From the NCBI RefSeq assembly GCF_900102675.1, contig NZ_FMYX01000004.1:62001-126000 (forward strand): 64,000 nucleotides of DNA. The letters run 5' to 3'. Each line of letters opens with the position of its first letter. Position 1 is the first letter of the stretch. This document shows, one piece after another, positions 48,253-59,735 of the stretch. This DNA comes from Pseudomonas guariconensis (GTDB lineage Bacteria > Pseudomonadota > Gammaproteobacteria > Pseudomonadales > Pseudomonadaceae). The position numbers and the translations under genes were made by a program. The notes below the pieces were generated by a model. The model saw only the letters and a program-made list of their open reading frames with translations, made no database searches and was not told where the DNA came from.

Positions 48253-49529
48253 TGCCCGACCTCGGCCACCAGCGGTTGAGGTCGCGCCAACCATTCACGA
48301 CCTTTGAGCATGCCTTTCCAGTACAACGGCGGAAGTATCTGCGCCTTGAGCAGCCAGGCCAGGCGAGTGGGCTGGCGACCATCGAGCAACCAACGCGGAA
48401 AGCTCGGCGCCACCTTGCCGCCGTAGGTGAACTCGGCAAGCACGATCTTCCCGCGCTCGACGGTAAGCGGGCAAGAACCATACCCATCGTATTGGGCGAG
48501 GGTGGGCAGGCGCCCCAGCGCAACTAGCACATTGTTAGCCACCACCGGCGCTTGCTTGCGCGCCGCAGCGGCGGTCTTGGCATTGCTGGTGTTGGTGACA
48601 TCTCCCAGCGCATGGATGTTGGCGAACTGGCGGTGACGCAGCGTGGCAGGGTCCACATCGACCCAGCCGGCAGCATCGACCAGCGGGCTCTGGCGGATGA
48701 AGTCCGGCGCAACTTGTGGAGGCACTACATGCAGCATCTCGAAGCCCTCGACGCGGGTCTCGCTGCTGCCATCGGGCAATGTGCGCACGAAAGTCGCACG
48801 CTTGTTCGGGCCATCCACCGCCACCAGGCGATGGCTGTAGTTGAGGTCCACAGCGTACTTGTCGATGTAAGCCATCAGGGCCGGAACATAGTCAGGCACG
48901 CCGAACAGCACCGCGCCGGCATTGAAGAAACGGGCCTTGATCGCGCCCAGGTGGCCTTGGCGCAACCAATGGTCACAGGACAGGTACAACGCTTTCTGGG
49001 GCGCACCGGCACACTTGATTGGCATTGGCGGCTGGGTGAAGAGGGCACTGCCTTTTTTCAGGTTCTGCACCAACTGCCAGGTGTAGGGTGCCAGGTCATA
49101 GCGGTAGTTGGAGGTGACGCCGTTGCGGCCCAAGGTGTCGCTTAGACCTTCGATGGCATTCCAGTCGAGCTTGAGGCCCGGGCAAACCACCAATTGCTCG
49201 TAGCTGACGGCGCGACTGTCCTCGAGCATGACCAGTTGCGCCTGGGGATCGAAGCGCTCGACCCGCGCCTTGATCCAGCGTACGCCACGCGGAATGGTCG
49301 AGGCCATGGTCCGGGCTGTGCTCGGGGCATCGAACACGCCCGCGCCGACCATGGTCCAGCCAGGCTGGTAGTAATGCACATCGGCCGGATCGATCACGGC
49401 GATGTCCAGGGATGGGTCGCGGCTGATCAGGCTGGAGGCGGTAGCGATACCGGCGGCGCCGGCTCCGACAATGACCACCTTGTGATGGTCAGCGCATGAA
49501 GAGTCGGCAGGGGACTGCAAGGCAGGCAT
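48249..49529 (-). CDS. sqr: Sulfide:quinone oxidoreductase, SQOR (type II) class
   Basis: A 426-residue FAD enzyme that oxidises sulfide and passes electrons to the quinone pool. The FAD loop is VVIVGAGAAGIATASSL. The two active cysteines appear as Cys173 in IKCAGAPQKALYLS and Cys353 in YDGYGSCPLTV, and the C-terminus has LPPLYWKGMLKG; these three blocks match human-type SQOR better than classical bacterial SQR. No signal peptide is present. It lies 32 bp downstream of the persulfide dioxygenase and 4-base overlaps the TauE gene. Confidence 0.92.
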   Translation of the reverse strand: MPALQSPADSSCADHHKVVIVGAGAAGIATASSLISRDPSLDIAVIDPADVHYYQPGWTMVGAGVFDAPSTARTMASTIPRGVRWIKARVERFDPQAQLVMLEDSRAVSYEQLVVCPGLKLDWNAIEGLSDTLGRNGVTSNYRYDLAPYTWQLVQNLKKGSALFTQPPMPIKCAGAPQKALYLSCDHWLRQGHLGAIKARFFNAGAVLFGVPDYVPALMAYIDKYAVDLNYSHRLVAVDGPNKRATFVRTLPDGSSETRVEGFEMLHVVPPQVAPDFIRQSPLVDAAGWVDVDPATLRHRQFANIHALGDVTNTSNAKTAAAARKQAPVVANNVLVALGRLPTLAQYDGYGSCPLTVERGKIVLAEFTYGGKVAPSFPRWLLDGRQPTRLAWLLKAQILPPLYWKGMLKGREWLARPQPLVAEVGQ

Positions 49530-49561
49530 GGCGGTGTTTCCTTGGAATAGTCGTTATGTGT

Positions 49562-50446
49562 TCAGAGCACGTTCAGCGGAATCTTCAGATAGCTCACGCC
49601 ATTGTCCTCAGGCTCGGGGAACTGGCCGCTGCGCATGTTGACCTGCACCGAGGGCAGGATCAGCACGGGCATCTCGAGGGTGGCGTCACGGGCTTCGCGC
49701 ATGGCCACGAAGTCGTCCTCGCTGATACCTTGGTGGATGTGGATGTTGCTGGCGCGCTGTTCGGCAACGGTCGTGACGAAGCGCATCTCCCGACCACCTG
49801 GCAGGTAGTCGTGGCACATGAACAGCTGAGTCGTGTCAGGGAAGGCCAGCAGGCGGCGGATCGAGCGATACAGCGTGCGCGCATCGGCGCCGGGGAAATC
49901 ACAGCGCGCGGTGCCGTAGTCCGGCATGAACAGCGTGTCCCCTACAAACACCGCCATCTCGCCACTGTCCTCCACCACGTAGCTCATGCACGCCGGTGTA
50001 TGCCCTGGCGTATGCAGGGCACGGGCACGCAGGTTGCCGATCAGGAAGATCTCCTCGTCTTCGAGCAGTACATCGAACTGGCTGCCATCCCGGGCAAAGC
50101 CTGGCGCTTCATTGAACAGTTCGCCGAAGGTCTTTTGCACTTGGGTGATGAGGGCGCCGATCGCTACATGTCCGCCCAGCTTTTCCTTCAGATAGGCCGC
50201 TGCGGAGAGGTGGTCGGCGTGGACATGGGTTTCCAAGATCCATTGGACCTGGGCACCCAACGCCTGTACCCGGGCGATCAAGGCATCGGCCGATTCGGTG
50301 CTGGTACGGCCCGATTTGGGATCGTAATCCAATACGCTGTCGATCAGCGCGCACTGGCCGGAGCTTCGGTCCAGAACGAGGTAACTGATGGTAGAGGTCA
50401 CCTTGTCGTACAAGGCTTCCACATGAAGGTTGCTGCCGATGATCAT
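49562..50446 (-). CDS. Persulfide dioxygenase, MBL-fold (ETHE1/Blh-like)
   Basis: A 294-residue metallo-beta-lactamase-fold enzyme that converts glutathione persulfide to sulfite. The metal motif is ETHVHADHLSAA, with later His in LHTPGHTPACMSY and Asp in VFVGDTLFMPDYG, and CHDYLPGGRE after. It is the longer Blh/PDO2-like type. First gene of the sulfide operon, with a sigma-54 promoter match 50-70 bp upstream. Confidence 0.9.
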   Translation of the reverse strand: MIIGSNLHVEALYDKVTSTISYLVLDRSSGQCALIDSVLDYDPKSGRTSTESADALIARVQALGAQVQWILETHVHADHLSAAAYLKEKLGGHVAIGALITQVQKTFGELFNEAPGFARDGSQFDVLLEDEEIFLIGNLRARALHTPGHTPACMSYVVEDSGEMAVFVGDTLFMPDYGTARCDFPGADARTLYRSIRRLLAFPDTTQLFMCHDYLPGGREMRFVTTVAEQRASNIHIHQGISEDDFVAMREARDATLEMPVLILPSVQVNMRSGQFPEPEDNGVSYLKIPLNVL

Positions 50447-50505
50447 TGCACGTCTCCAGATTTATCCACCGCGCCTTCTAGAGGCGTAGGCAGTATTTGG
50501 AGGTT

Positions 50506-50522
50506 TATCAAGATGCATGCCA
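50506..50522 (-). promoter_or_regulatory. Sigma-54 promoter of the persulfide/sulfide oxidation operon
   Basis: On the minus strand TGGCATGCATCTTGATA fits the sigma-54 consensus TGGCACGN4TTGCW with the -24 GG intact, correct spacing and one mismatch at the -12 GC (GA). It lies about 60 bp before the dioxygenase start codon and faces it. A sigma-54 activator gene is divergent, which supports it. Confidence 0.68.
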
Positions 50523-50663
50523 GTCAGGCGCAGTGGGCAGCGCTGGCTGTTACGCAGACGCGGTGGTGTCGGGAAGGCCAGTAAAAACAGGGAATTCACG
50601 GTGAACCCATTGCATCCGGAGCACGGATGACGCGAGCCAGGGTTCCCTCTGAACCACCAGGAT

Positions 50664-50723
50664 CTGCCATGCCTGTCAGCCCCCTTGGCAGTCGACTGTC
50701 AGCCAATGGCAGTGTTTGGCAGT
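50664..50723. promoter_or_regulatory. Six phased TGRCAG hexamers, candidate enhancer for the FisR-like activator
   Basis: Copies of TGGCAG/TGACAG in either direction start at 50664, 50673, 50686, 50696, 50707 and 50717, mostly 9 to 13 bp apart. Two form the near-palindrome TGGCAGTCGACTGTCA at 50686-50701. The array lies about 140-220 bp upstream of the sigma-54 promoter, a normal enhancer distance, and also just before the activator start, so it could also set autoregulation. Confidence 0.55.
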
Positions 50724-50763
50724 CCCTGTTAACCTCGCCGGGTACTTGCCACCGGTCACCGTC

Positions 50764-52068
50764 ATGTCCGCGTTTAGTGTGTCAGCCCAGCATCCCGCCA
50801 TCCTCGCCCTGGTGTCTTACCTGGAACACGATGTGCTGCCCAGCATCATTCTGGACACCGACTACAACATCCTCGCGGCCAATGCGGCCTATCGCCGTCA
50901 GTTCGGCAAGGATGATCACGCCCCCGTGGGAGAGAAATGCCACCGGGTTTCCCACCACTATGCGGTGCCATGTGACCAGGCGGGCGAGCATTGCCCCTTG
51001 CGCAAGGCGTGGGACAGCAAGGTGCCGGAGCGGGTTTTGCACATCCATCACACGCCTCGCGGGCCTGAGCATGTGGACGTAGAACTTCGACCGATCCTGG
51101 ATGAACAGGGCGGGGTGGTGGCCTTCGTCGAACGGCTCACCAGCGTGACGCTTGCCTCGGCGCAACCTCAGGAGCAAGGGCTGGTAGGTCGATCAGCAGC
51201 ATTCAAGACAGCCCTGGCGAGCCTGCAGCGGGCAGCGCCAGCGCAGATCCCGGTGTTGCTGCAAGGCGAGTCCGGTACTGGCAAGGAGCTGTTCGCCCGT
51301 GCCTTGCATCTGGGCAGCCCTCGGGCCAATGGCCCCTTGGTAGTGGTCGATTGTACGGGCCTCACCGAATCGCTGTTCGAAAGCGAGTTGTTCGGGTACG
51401 AGAAGGGCGCCTTCACCGGTGCCACCCAACGCAAGATCGGCCTGGCCGAAGCAGCCCATGGTGGCACCCTGTTTCTCGATGAGATTGGCGAAGTCCCCCT
51501 GGCAATGCAGGTGAAGCTGCTGCGCCTGATCGAGTCCGGCAGCTTCCGGCCCGTGGGCAGCACCCGTACGGTCCACTCCGATTTTCGCCTGGTCTCGGCG
51601 ACCCACAAGCCTCTAAAGGAAATGGCCGCCGCCGGTACCTTCCGCGAAGACCTTTACTATCGCATCAGCGGCTTCCCCATCCGTTTGCCCGCCCTGAGAG
51701 AGCGCGTGGAAGACCTGCCATTACTGGCCGAGAGCCTGCTGCAGCGCATGGGTAAGCAATCACCGAAGTTGCTACCCGAAGCCCTCCAACGGCTGAGCAT
51801 GCACCCCTTCCCGGGGAACATCCGCGAATTACGCAACATCCTCGAGCGGGCACGCCTGTTTGCCGATGAAGGCCTGATTCGACCTGAGCACCTACCGGAG
51901 GACATCGGCCCGACGGCAGCTCAGGGTTTACATCGTCGCAGTCGCAATGAGCTGGGCGACTTGGCCCAGGCCTTGGAAAACTTTCGCGGGTCACGCAGTG
52001 AACTGGCCCGTCATTTGGGCATGAGTGAGCGGACGTTGTATCGACGCCTGCGTGAATTGGGGCTATAG
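50764..52068 (+). CDS. fisR: Sigma-54-dependent activator, FisR-type sulfane-sulfur regulator
   Basis: A 434-residue enhancer-binding protein: an N-terminal PAS-like sensor (1-125), an AAA+ domain with [20 protein letters not shown] for sigma-54 contact and [13 protein letters not shown], then a C-terminal Fis-type helix-turn-helix ([21 protein letters not shown]). Sensor Cys59, Cys70 and Cys77 have spacings of 11 and 7. That equals the Cys53/64/71 spacing reported for Cupriavidus FisR, which senses sulfane sulfur. It is divergent from the operon it would control. ATG 50764 was chosen over an upstream TTG. Confidence 0.88.
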   Translation: MSAFSVSAQHPAILALVSYLEHDVLPSIILDTDYNILAANAAYRRQFGKDDHAPVGEKCHRVSHHYAVPCDQAGEHCPLRKAWDSKVPERVLHIHHTPRGPEHVDVELRPILDEQGGVVAFVERLTSVTLASAQPQEQGLVGRSAAFKTALASLQRAAPAQIPVLLQGESGTGKELFARALHLGSPRANGPLVVVDCTGLTESLFESELFGYEKGAFTGATQRKIGLAEAAHGGTLFLDEIGEVPLAMQVKLLRLIESGSFRPVGSTRTVHSDFRLVSATHKPLKEMAAAGTFREDLYYRISGFPIRLPALRERVEDLPLLAESLLQRMGKQSPKLLPEALQRLSMHPFPGNIRELRNILERARLFADEGLIRPEHLPEDIGPTAAQGLHRRSRNELGDLAQALENFRGSRSELARHLGMSERTLYRRLRELGL

Positions 52069-52078
52069 GTTCTACGAG

Positions 52079-52125
52079 CGCATAAACAAAAAGCCCCGGC
52101 AATGCCGGGGCTTTTTGTTTATGCG
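52079..52125. terminator. Bidirectional terminator between fisR and gyrB
   Basis: Perfect 22-bp arms around an AAT loop, with core GCCCCGGC/GCCGGGGC and flanking A and T tracts. It lies in the 67-bp gap between two convergent genes and can stop transcription from either side. Confidence 0.9.
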
Positions 52126-52135
52126 GTGGACCTGA

Positions 52136-55664
<3,529 letters not shown>

Positions 55665-55679
55665 TTGGCCTGCTACAGG

Positions 55680-56783
55680 TTACAGACGCATCGGCATGAC
55701 GACGTAAGAAGAGTCATCGTTGCCGGCTTCCTGAAGCAGGGCGCTGCTATTGGAGTCGGACAGAATCAGGCGAACCTGCTCCGTGGTCATCACGCCCAAC
55801 ACGTCGAGCAGATAGCTGACGTTGAACCCGATCTCAAGCGAGCTGCCGTTGTAATCGACGCTGATTTCTTCCTCAGCCTCTTCCTGCTCCGGGTTATTCG
55901 CCTGGATCTTCAATTGGCCCGAAGCCAGTTGCAGACGAATGCCACGGTATTTCTCGTTGGAAAGGATGGCAGTACGGCTGAAGGCTTCTCGCAGGGCCTG
56001 GCGATCGCCGATCACCAGCTTGTCACCACCTTTTGGCAGCACACGCTCATAGTCCGGGAACTTGCCGTCTACCAGCTTGGAAGTAAAGGTGAACTCACCG
56101 GTGGTCGCACGAATATGGTGCTGACCTAGAACGATGCTGACCATGCCTTCCGGATCGGTGAGCAGACGCGCCAGCTCGAGAATACCCTTGCGTGGCACGA
56201 TGACTTGGTGGCGTTCGGCCTGGCCAATGGCGGCTTGCATGGAGCACAGCGCCAGACGGTGACCGTCAGTGGCAACCGCTCGGAGGGTATCGGTCGACAC
56301 TTCCAACAGCATGCCGTTGAGGTAGTAACGCACGTCCTGCTGAGCCATGGCGAAGCTGGTGCGCTCGATCAAGCGACGCAGCTTGCTCTGTTCCAGGTTG
56401 CAAGTCAGCGAGCCAGGACCTTCCTCGACGGTCGGGAAGTCATTGGCCGGCAGCGTCGAGAGGGTAAAACGGCTGCGCCCGGCCTTGACCAGCAACTTCT
56501 GCTCGTCGACCTTGATATCGATCAGAGCGTCGCTCGGCAAGCTCTTGCAGATATCCATCAGCTTGCGCGCTGGGACAGTGATCTCGCCCGGCTCGGCCGG
56601 CTCTTCCAGTTGCACACGGCCAACCAGCTCGACTTCCAGGTCGGTACCGGTCAACGACAGTTGCTGGCCTTGCACGACCAACAGCACATTGGACAGGACC
56701 GGCAAGGTCTGGCGGCGCTCGACGACGCCTGCGACCAGTTGCAGGGGTTTCAACAGGGCTTCGCGTTGAATGGTGAAATGCAT
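55680..56783 (-). CDS. dnaN: DNA polymerase III beta sliding clamp
   Basis: Ring-shaped processivity clamp. The 367-residue protein begins MHFTIQREALLKPLQLVAG, contains three repeated clamp domains, and ends with YVVMPMRL, the conserved clamp C-terminus that borders the peptide-binding pocket. It is 40 bp after dnaA on the same strand. Confidence 0.98.
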   Translation of the reverse strand: MHFTIQREALLKPLQLVAGVVERRQTLPVLSNVLLVVQGQQLSLTGTDLEVELVGRVQLEEPAEPGEITVPARKLMDICKSLPSDALIDIKVDEQKLLVKAGRSRFTLSTLPANDFPTVEEGPGSLTCNLEQSKLRRLIERTSFAMAQQDVRYYLNGMLLEVSTDTLRAVATDGHRLALCSMQAAIGQAERHQVIVPRKGILELARLLTDPEGMVSIVLGQHHIRATTGEFTFTSKLVDGKFPDYERVLPKGGDKLVIGDRQALREAFSRTAILSNEKYRGIRLQLASGQLKIQANNPEQEEAEEEISVDYNGSSLEIGFNVSYLLDVLGVMTTEQVRLILSDSNSSALLQEAGNDDSSYVVMPMRL

Positions 56784-56823
56784 GGTCTAGTCCCTTGCCT
56801 TCAATTAGCTGCACCGACGTTCA

Positions 56824-58359
56824 TCAGGTCGTCAGCGTACGCAGCAGGTTCTTGTAGTCCTCGCGGATATCCGCATCGGATTCTTTCAGTTCGTTGATCT
56901 TGCGGCAGGCGTGCAGCACGGTGGTGTGGTCCCGACCGCCAAACATGTCGCCGATCTCCGGCAAACTGTGGTTGGTCAGTTCTTTGGACAACGCCATGGC
57001 AACCTGACGCGGGCGTGCAACCGAACGCGAACGTCGTTTGGACAACAGATCGGCGATCTTGATCTTGTAGTACTCGGCCACGGTGCGCTGGATGTTATCC
57101 ACACTCACAAGCTTGTCTTGCAGAGCCAGCAGATCCTTGAGCGACTCGCGAATCAGCTCGATGGTGATATCCCGGCCCATGAAGTGGGAGTGGGCGATCA
57201 CCCGTTTCAAAGCACCTTCCAGCTCACGCACGTTGGAGCGTATGCGCTGGGCGATGAAGAACGCTGCATCGTGGGGCAGCTCGACCTTCGCCTGGTCGGC
57301 CTTCTTCATAAGAATCGCCACGCGGGTTTCGAGCTCCGGCGGCTCCACGGCGACCGTCAGGCCCCAACCGAACCGCGATTTGAGGCGCTCCTCCAGGCCT
57401 TCGATTTCCTTCGGGTAACGGTCACTGGTGAGAATCACCTGCTGACCGCCCTCGAGCAAGGCGTTGAAGGTGTGGAAAAACTCTTCCTGGGAACGCTCCT
57501 TACGGGCGAAGAACTGGATATCGTCGATCAGCAATGCGTCGACTGAGCGATAGAAGCGCTTGAACTCGTTGATTGCATTGAGCTGCAGCGCCTTGACCAT
57601 GTCGGCGACGAAACGCTCGGAATGCAGGTACACCACCTTGGCATTCGGGTTCTTTTTCAGCAGATGGTTACCCACAGCGTGCATGAGGTGGGTTTTACCC
57701 AGGCCCACACCACCATAAAGGAACAGCGGGTTGTAACCATGCTTAGGGTTGTCGGCCACCTGCCAGGCCGCAGCGCGAGCCAATTGGTTGGACTTACCCT
57801 CGACGAAGGTTTCGAAGGTGAAGGTACGGTTGAGGTAGCTGGTGTGCTTGAGCGCGCCTTCGACCTGGACCGTGCGTTGCTCGGTGCGTGTGCTGGTGGC
57901 CGGCGCAGAAGCAGGCTCGCCCATCACGTCGAAACTGTCGCGCGAAGACGGCTCTTCGATCTCGAGCGCAGGTGCCAGCTCAAGTGCAGGTTCAACGACC
58001 GGCTCGCTCGGCTGCACGACCTGTGCGGCTTGCTGGACTTGGGTCTGCTGGGCCATTGACGCAGCGACCGCGGCACTGACAGGCGCATTGGGTGCAGCAC
58101 GCGGAGCGGAACTGCGACGGCTACCTATTAATAAGGAAAGGGCAGGCGCAATGCCATTGCCACGCTCGCCCAACAGCTCGAGCAGACGGCCCAGGTACTT
58201 TTCGTTGACCCAATCGAGAACGAAACGGTTGGGCGCATAGACGCGCAACTCGTCGCCTTCGGCTTCGACCTGTAGCGGACGGATCCAGGTGTTGAATTGC
58301 TGGGCAGGCAGTTCATCGCGCAGAAGCTCCACGCACTGCTGCCAAAGTTCCACTGACAC
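56824..58359 (-). CDS. dnaA: Chromosomal replication initiator protein DnaA
   Basis: Binds DnaA boxes and opens oriC. The 511-residue protein has domain I ([24 protein letters not shown]), a long Pro/Glu/Ala-rich linker (about residues 90-165), the AAA+ domain with Walker [10 protein letters not shown] near 218, and domain IV with [16 protein letters not shown]. The start is GTG 58359 behind GGGGAT, the known pseudomonad start; an upstream in-frame ATG would add unrelated residues. An exact DnaA box lies inside the gene at 57095-57103. Confidence 0.97.
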   Translation of the reverse strand: MSVELWQQCVELLRDELPAQQFNTWIRPLQVEAEGDELRVYAPNRFVLDWVNEKYLGRLLELLGERGNGIAPALSLLIGSRRSSAPRAAPNAPVSAAVAASMAQQTQVQQAAQVVQPSEPVVEPALELAPALEIEEPSSRDSFDVMGEPASAPATSTRTEQRTVQVEGALKHTSYLNRTFTFETFVEGKSNQLARAAAWQVADNPKHGYNPLFLYGGVGLGKTHLMHAVGNHLLKKNPNAKVVYLHSERFVADMVKALQLNAINEFKRFYRSVDALLIDDIQFFARKERSQEEFFHTFNALLEGGQQVILTSDRYPKEIEGLEERLKSRFGWGLTVAVEPPELETRVAILMKKADQAKVELPHDAAFFIAQRIRSNVRELEGALKRVIAHSHFMGRDITIELIRESLKDLLALQDKLVSVDNIQRTVAEYYKIKIADLLSKRRSRSVARPRQVAMALSKELTNHSLPEIGDMFGGRDHTTVLHACRKINELKESDADIREDYKNLLRTLTT

Positions 58360-58942
58360 GGATATCCCCTGAGTTGAAAGCCGGATGAGGCAAAAACAAA
58401 CCGCCATTGTACCGGGAGGTAGACCAGTTATCCACATGTGACACCGACTTGCACAGGGACAAATCGGCCAAAAAACTTCCTAAACGCCTTACCTGCGCTG
58501 TGAATAAGCTCTGTGGATAACCAGCCCTGAGCACTATGCACAACCCCACCCTCAGACCTGTTGATAACTCAGCTGTGGATAACAAGCCGTTCGCTCCACA
58601 GGTTGTGCGTGTCATCAGCACAGCGAAGGCACCGCTTACCGACAAGGTTATGATTTCCTGAAACGCACGCGGATAAAGGCCTGGGGTAGGTTATCCACAG
58701 ATCGTTATCCACTAAAGATCTATAAGTTCTTCAGAAAAGCTTTTTATATGTCCTTCTTTTTTTTCATGTTGTCCTCTCGCCCACGTCCGGATCAAGCCAC
58801 CTGACGGCCTTCGACCCCTCCGTACCTTCTATAGGCAAAAGCTGGTTGGAAATTGACCTATGGGCTTGCTTTCTCTAGAATCGCCGGTCTCTTAAAAAGG
58901 GGGCCATTCCGGCCCGTTGTCGACAAACCCAGGTAACACGCC
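58360..58942. other. oriC: Chromosomal replication origin region (oriC)
   Basis: The 583-bp gap between dnaA and rpmH. Exact DnaA boxes (TTATCCACA or its complement) are at 58428-58436, 58512-58520, 58574-58582 and 58691-58699. Close variants are TGTGAATAA at 58499, TGTTGATAA at 58559 and TTATCCACT at 58705. A pyrimidine- and AT-rich stretch (58714-58766, including TCCTTCTTTTTTTTC) follows the last boxes and may be the unwinding element. The dnaA-rpmH interval is the known origin location in Pseudomonas. Confidence 0.88.
58853..58881 (+). promoter_or_regulatory. rpmH promoter
   Basis: TTGACC at 58853-58858 and TAGAAT at 58876-58881 with a 17-bp spacer form a good sigma-70 promoter about 62 bp before rpmH, at the edge of oriC. 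Confidence 0.75.
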
Positions 58943-59077
58943 ATGAAACGTACTTTCCAACCAAGCACCATCAAGCGCGCGCGCACCCACGGCTTCCGTG
59001 CCCGTATGGCTACCAAGAACGGCCGCGCTGTTCTGTCGCGTCGTCGTGCCAAAGGCCGTAAGCGTCTGGCAATTTGA
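58943..59077 (+). CDS. rpmH: 50S ribosomal protein L34
   Basis: A 44-residue, very basic ribosomal protein: [19 protein letters not shown], then [20 protein letters not shown], the full-length family pattern. It is the first gene right of oriC and leads the rpmH-rnpA-yidD-yidC group. rnpA begins 13 bp after its stop codon. Confidence 0.98.
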   Translation: MKRTFQPSTIKRARTHGFRARMATKNGRAVLSRRRAKGRKRLAI

Positions 59078-59090
59078 TTTTTCGGCACAG

Positions 59091-59495
59091 GTGGTGAGTC
59101 AGGACTTCAGTCGGGATAAGCGACTGCTTACACCCCGGCACTTCAAAGCGGTCTTCGACTCCCCAACCGGCAAGGTTCCAGGGAAAAACCTGCTGATCCT
59201 TGCTCGCGAGAACGGCCTCGATCATCCACGCCTCGGCTTGGTGATCGGCAAGAAGAGCGTCAAGCTCGCCGTTCAACGCAATCGTCTCAAGCGCTTGATG
59301 CGCGATTCGTTCCGTCTGAACCAGCAGCTGCTCGCCGGGTTGGACATCGTGATCGTCGCGCGCAAGGGATTGGGCGAGATTGAAAACCCAGAATTGCACC
59401 AACACTTTGGCAAGCTCTGGAAGCGACTGGTTCGCAGTCGGCCCTCTCCAGCGGCTAATGCCGATTCCGCAGGGGTAGACAGTCACGATGCGTAA
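59091..59495 (+). CDS. rnpA: Ribonuclease P protein component
   Basis: Protein subunit that helps the RNase P RNA mature tRNA 5' ends. The 134-residue basic protein has [17 protein letters not shown] and the signature [18 protein letters not shown]. The start is one of two adjacent GTG codons (59091 or 59094); the first gives the published P. putida N-terminus MVSQDFS. There is no strong ribosome-binding site, so coupling with rpmH is possible. It overlaps yidD by eight bases. Confidence 0.95.
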   Translation: MVSQDFSRDKRLLTPRHFKAVFDSPTGKVPGKNLLILARENGLDHPRLGLVIGKKSVKLAVQRNRLKRLMRDSFRLNQQLLAGLDIVIVARKGLGEIENPELHQHFGKLWKRLVRSRPSPAANADSAGVDSHDA

Positions 59496-59733
59496 ACTGG
59501 CACTCGTTCCGATCCAGTTTTACCGTTATGCCATTAGTCCACTGATGGCCAGTCACTGTCGTTTCTACCCCAGTTGCTCCTGTTACGCTTATGAAGCCAT
59601 TGAAAACCATGGCCTCTTGCGTGGTGGGTGGCTGGCCGTTCGTCGCCTGGGGCGTTGTCATCCGTGGAACGACGGTGGTTTCGATCCCGTTCCGCCCGCT
59701 CCTTCCTCCCGAACTTCTTCGATAGCCGAGTAA
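59488..59733 (+). CDS. yidD: Membrane protein insertion efficiency factor YidD
   Basis: An 81-residue inner-membrane-associated protein that assists YidC-dependent insertion. The family pattern is complete: [31 protein letters not shown] with three Cys, and [15 protein letters not shown]. Start overlaps the end of rnpA; yidC follows two bases after its stop. Confidence 0.94.
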   Translation: MRKLALVPIQFYRYAISPLMASHCRFYPSCSCYAYEAIENHGLLRGGWLAVRRLGRCHPWNDGGFDPVPPAPSSRTSSIAE

Positions 59734-59735
59734 TC

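Noticed and set aside
50581..50640. Other possible sigma-54 sites in the dioxygenase-fisR gap (for example around the GGATGCAATGGG segment)
   Set aside because: They do not have GG and GC at the proper 10-base separation; only the site at 50506-50522 fits well.
50707..50722. TGGCAGTGTTTGGCA as a sigma-54 promoter for fisR
   Set aside because: The spacing between GG and GC is one base short. It is better explained as two copies of the TGGCAG repeat.
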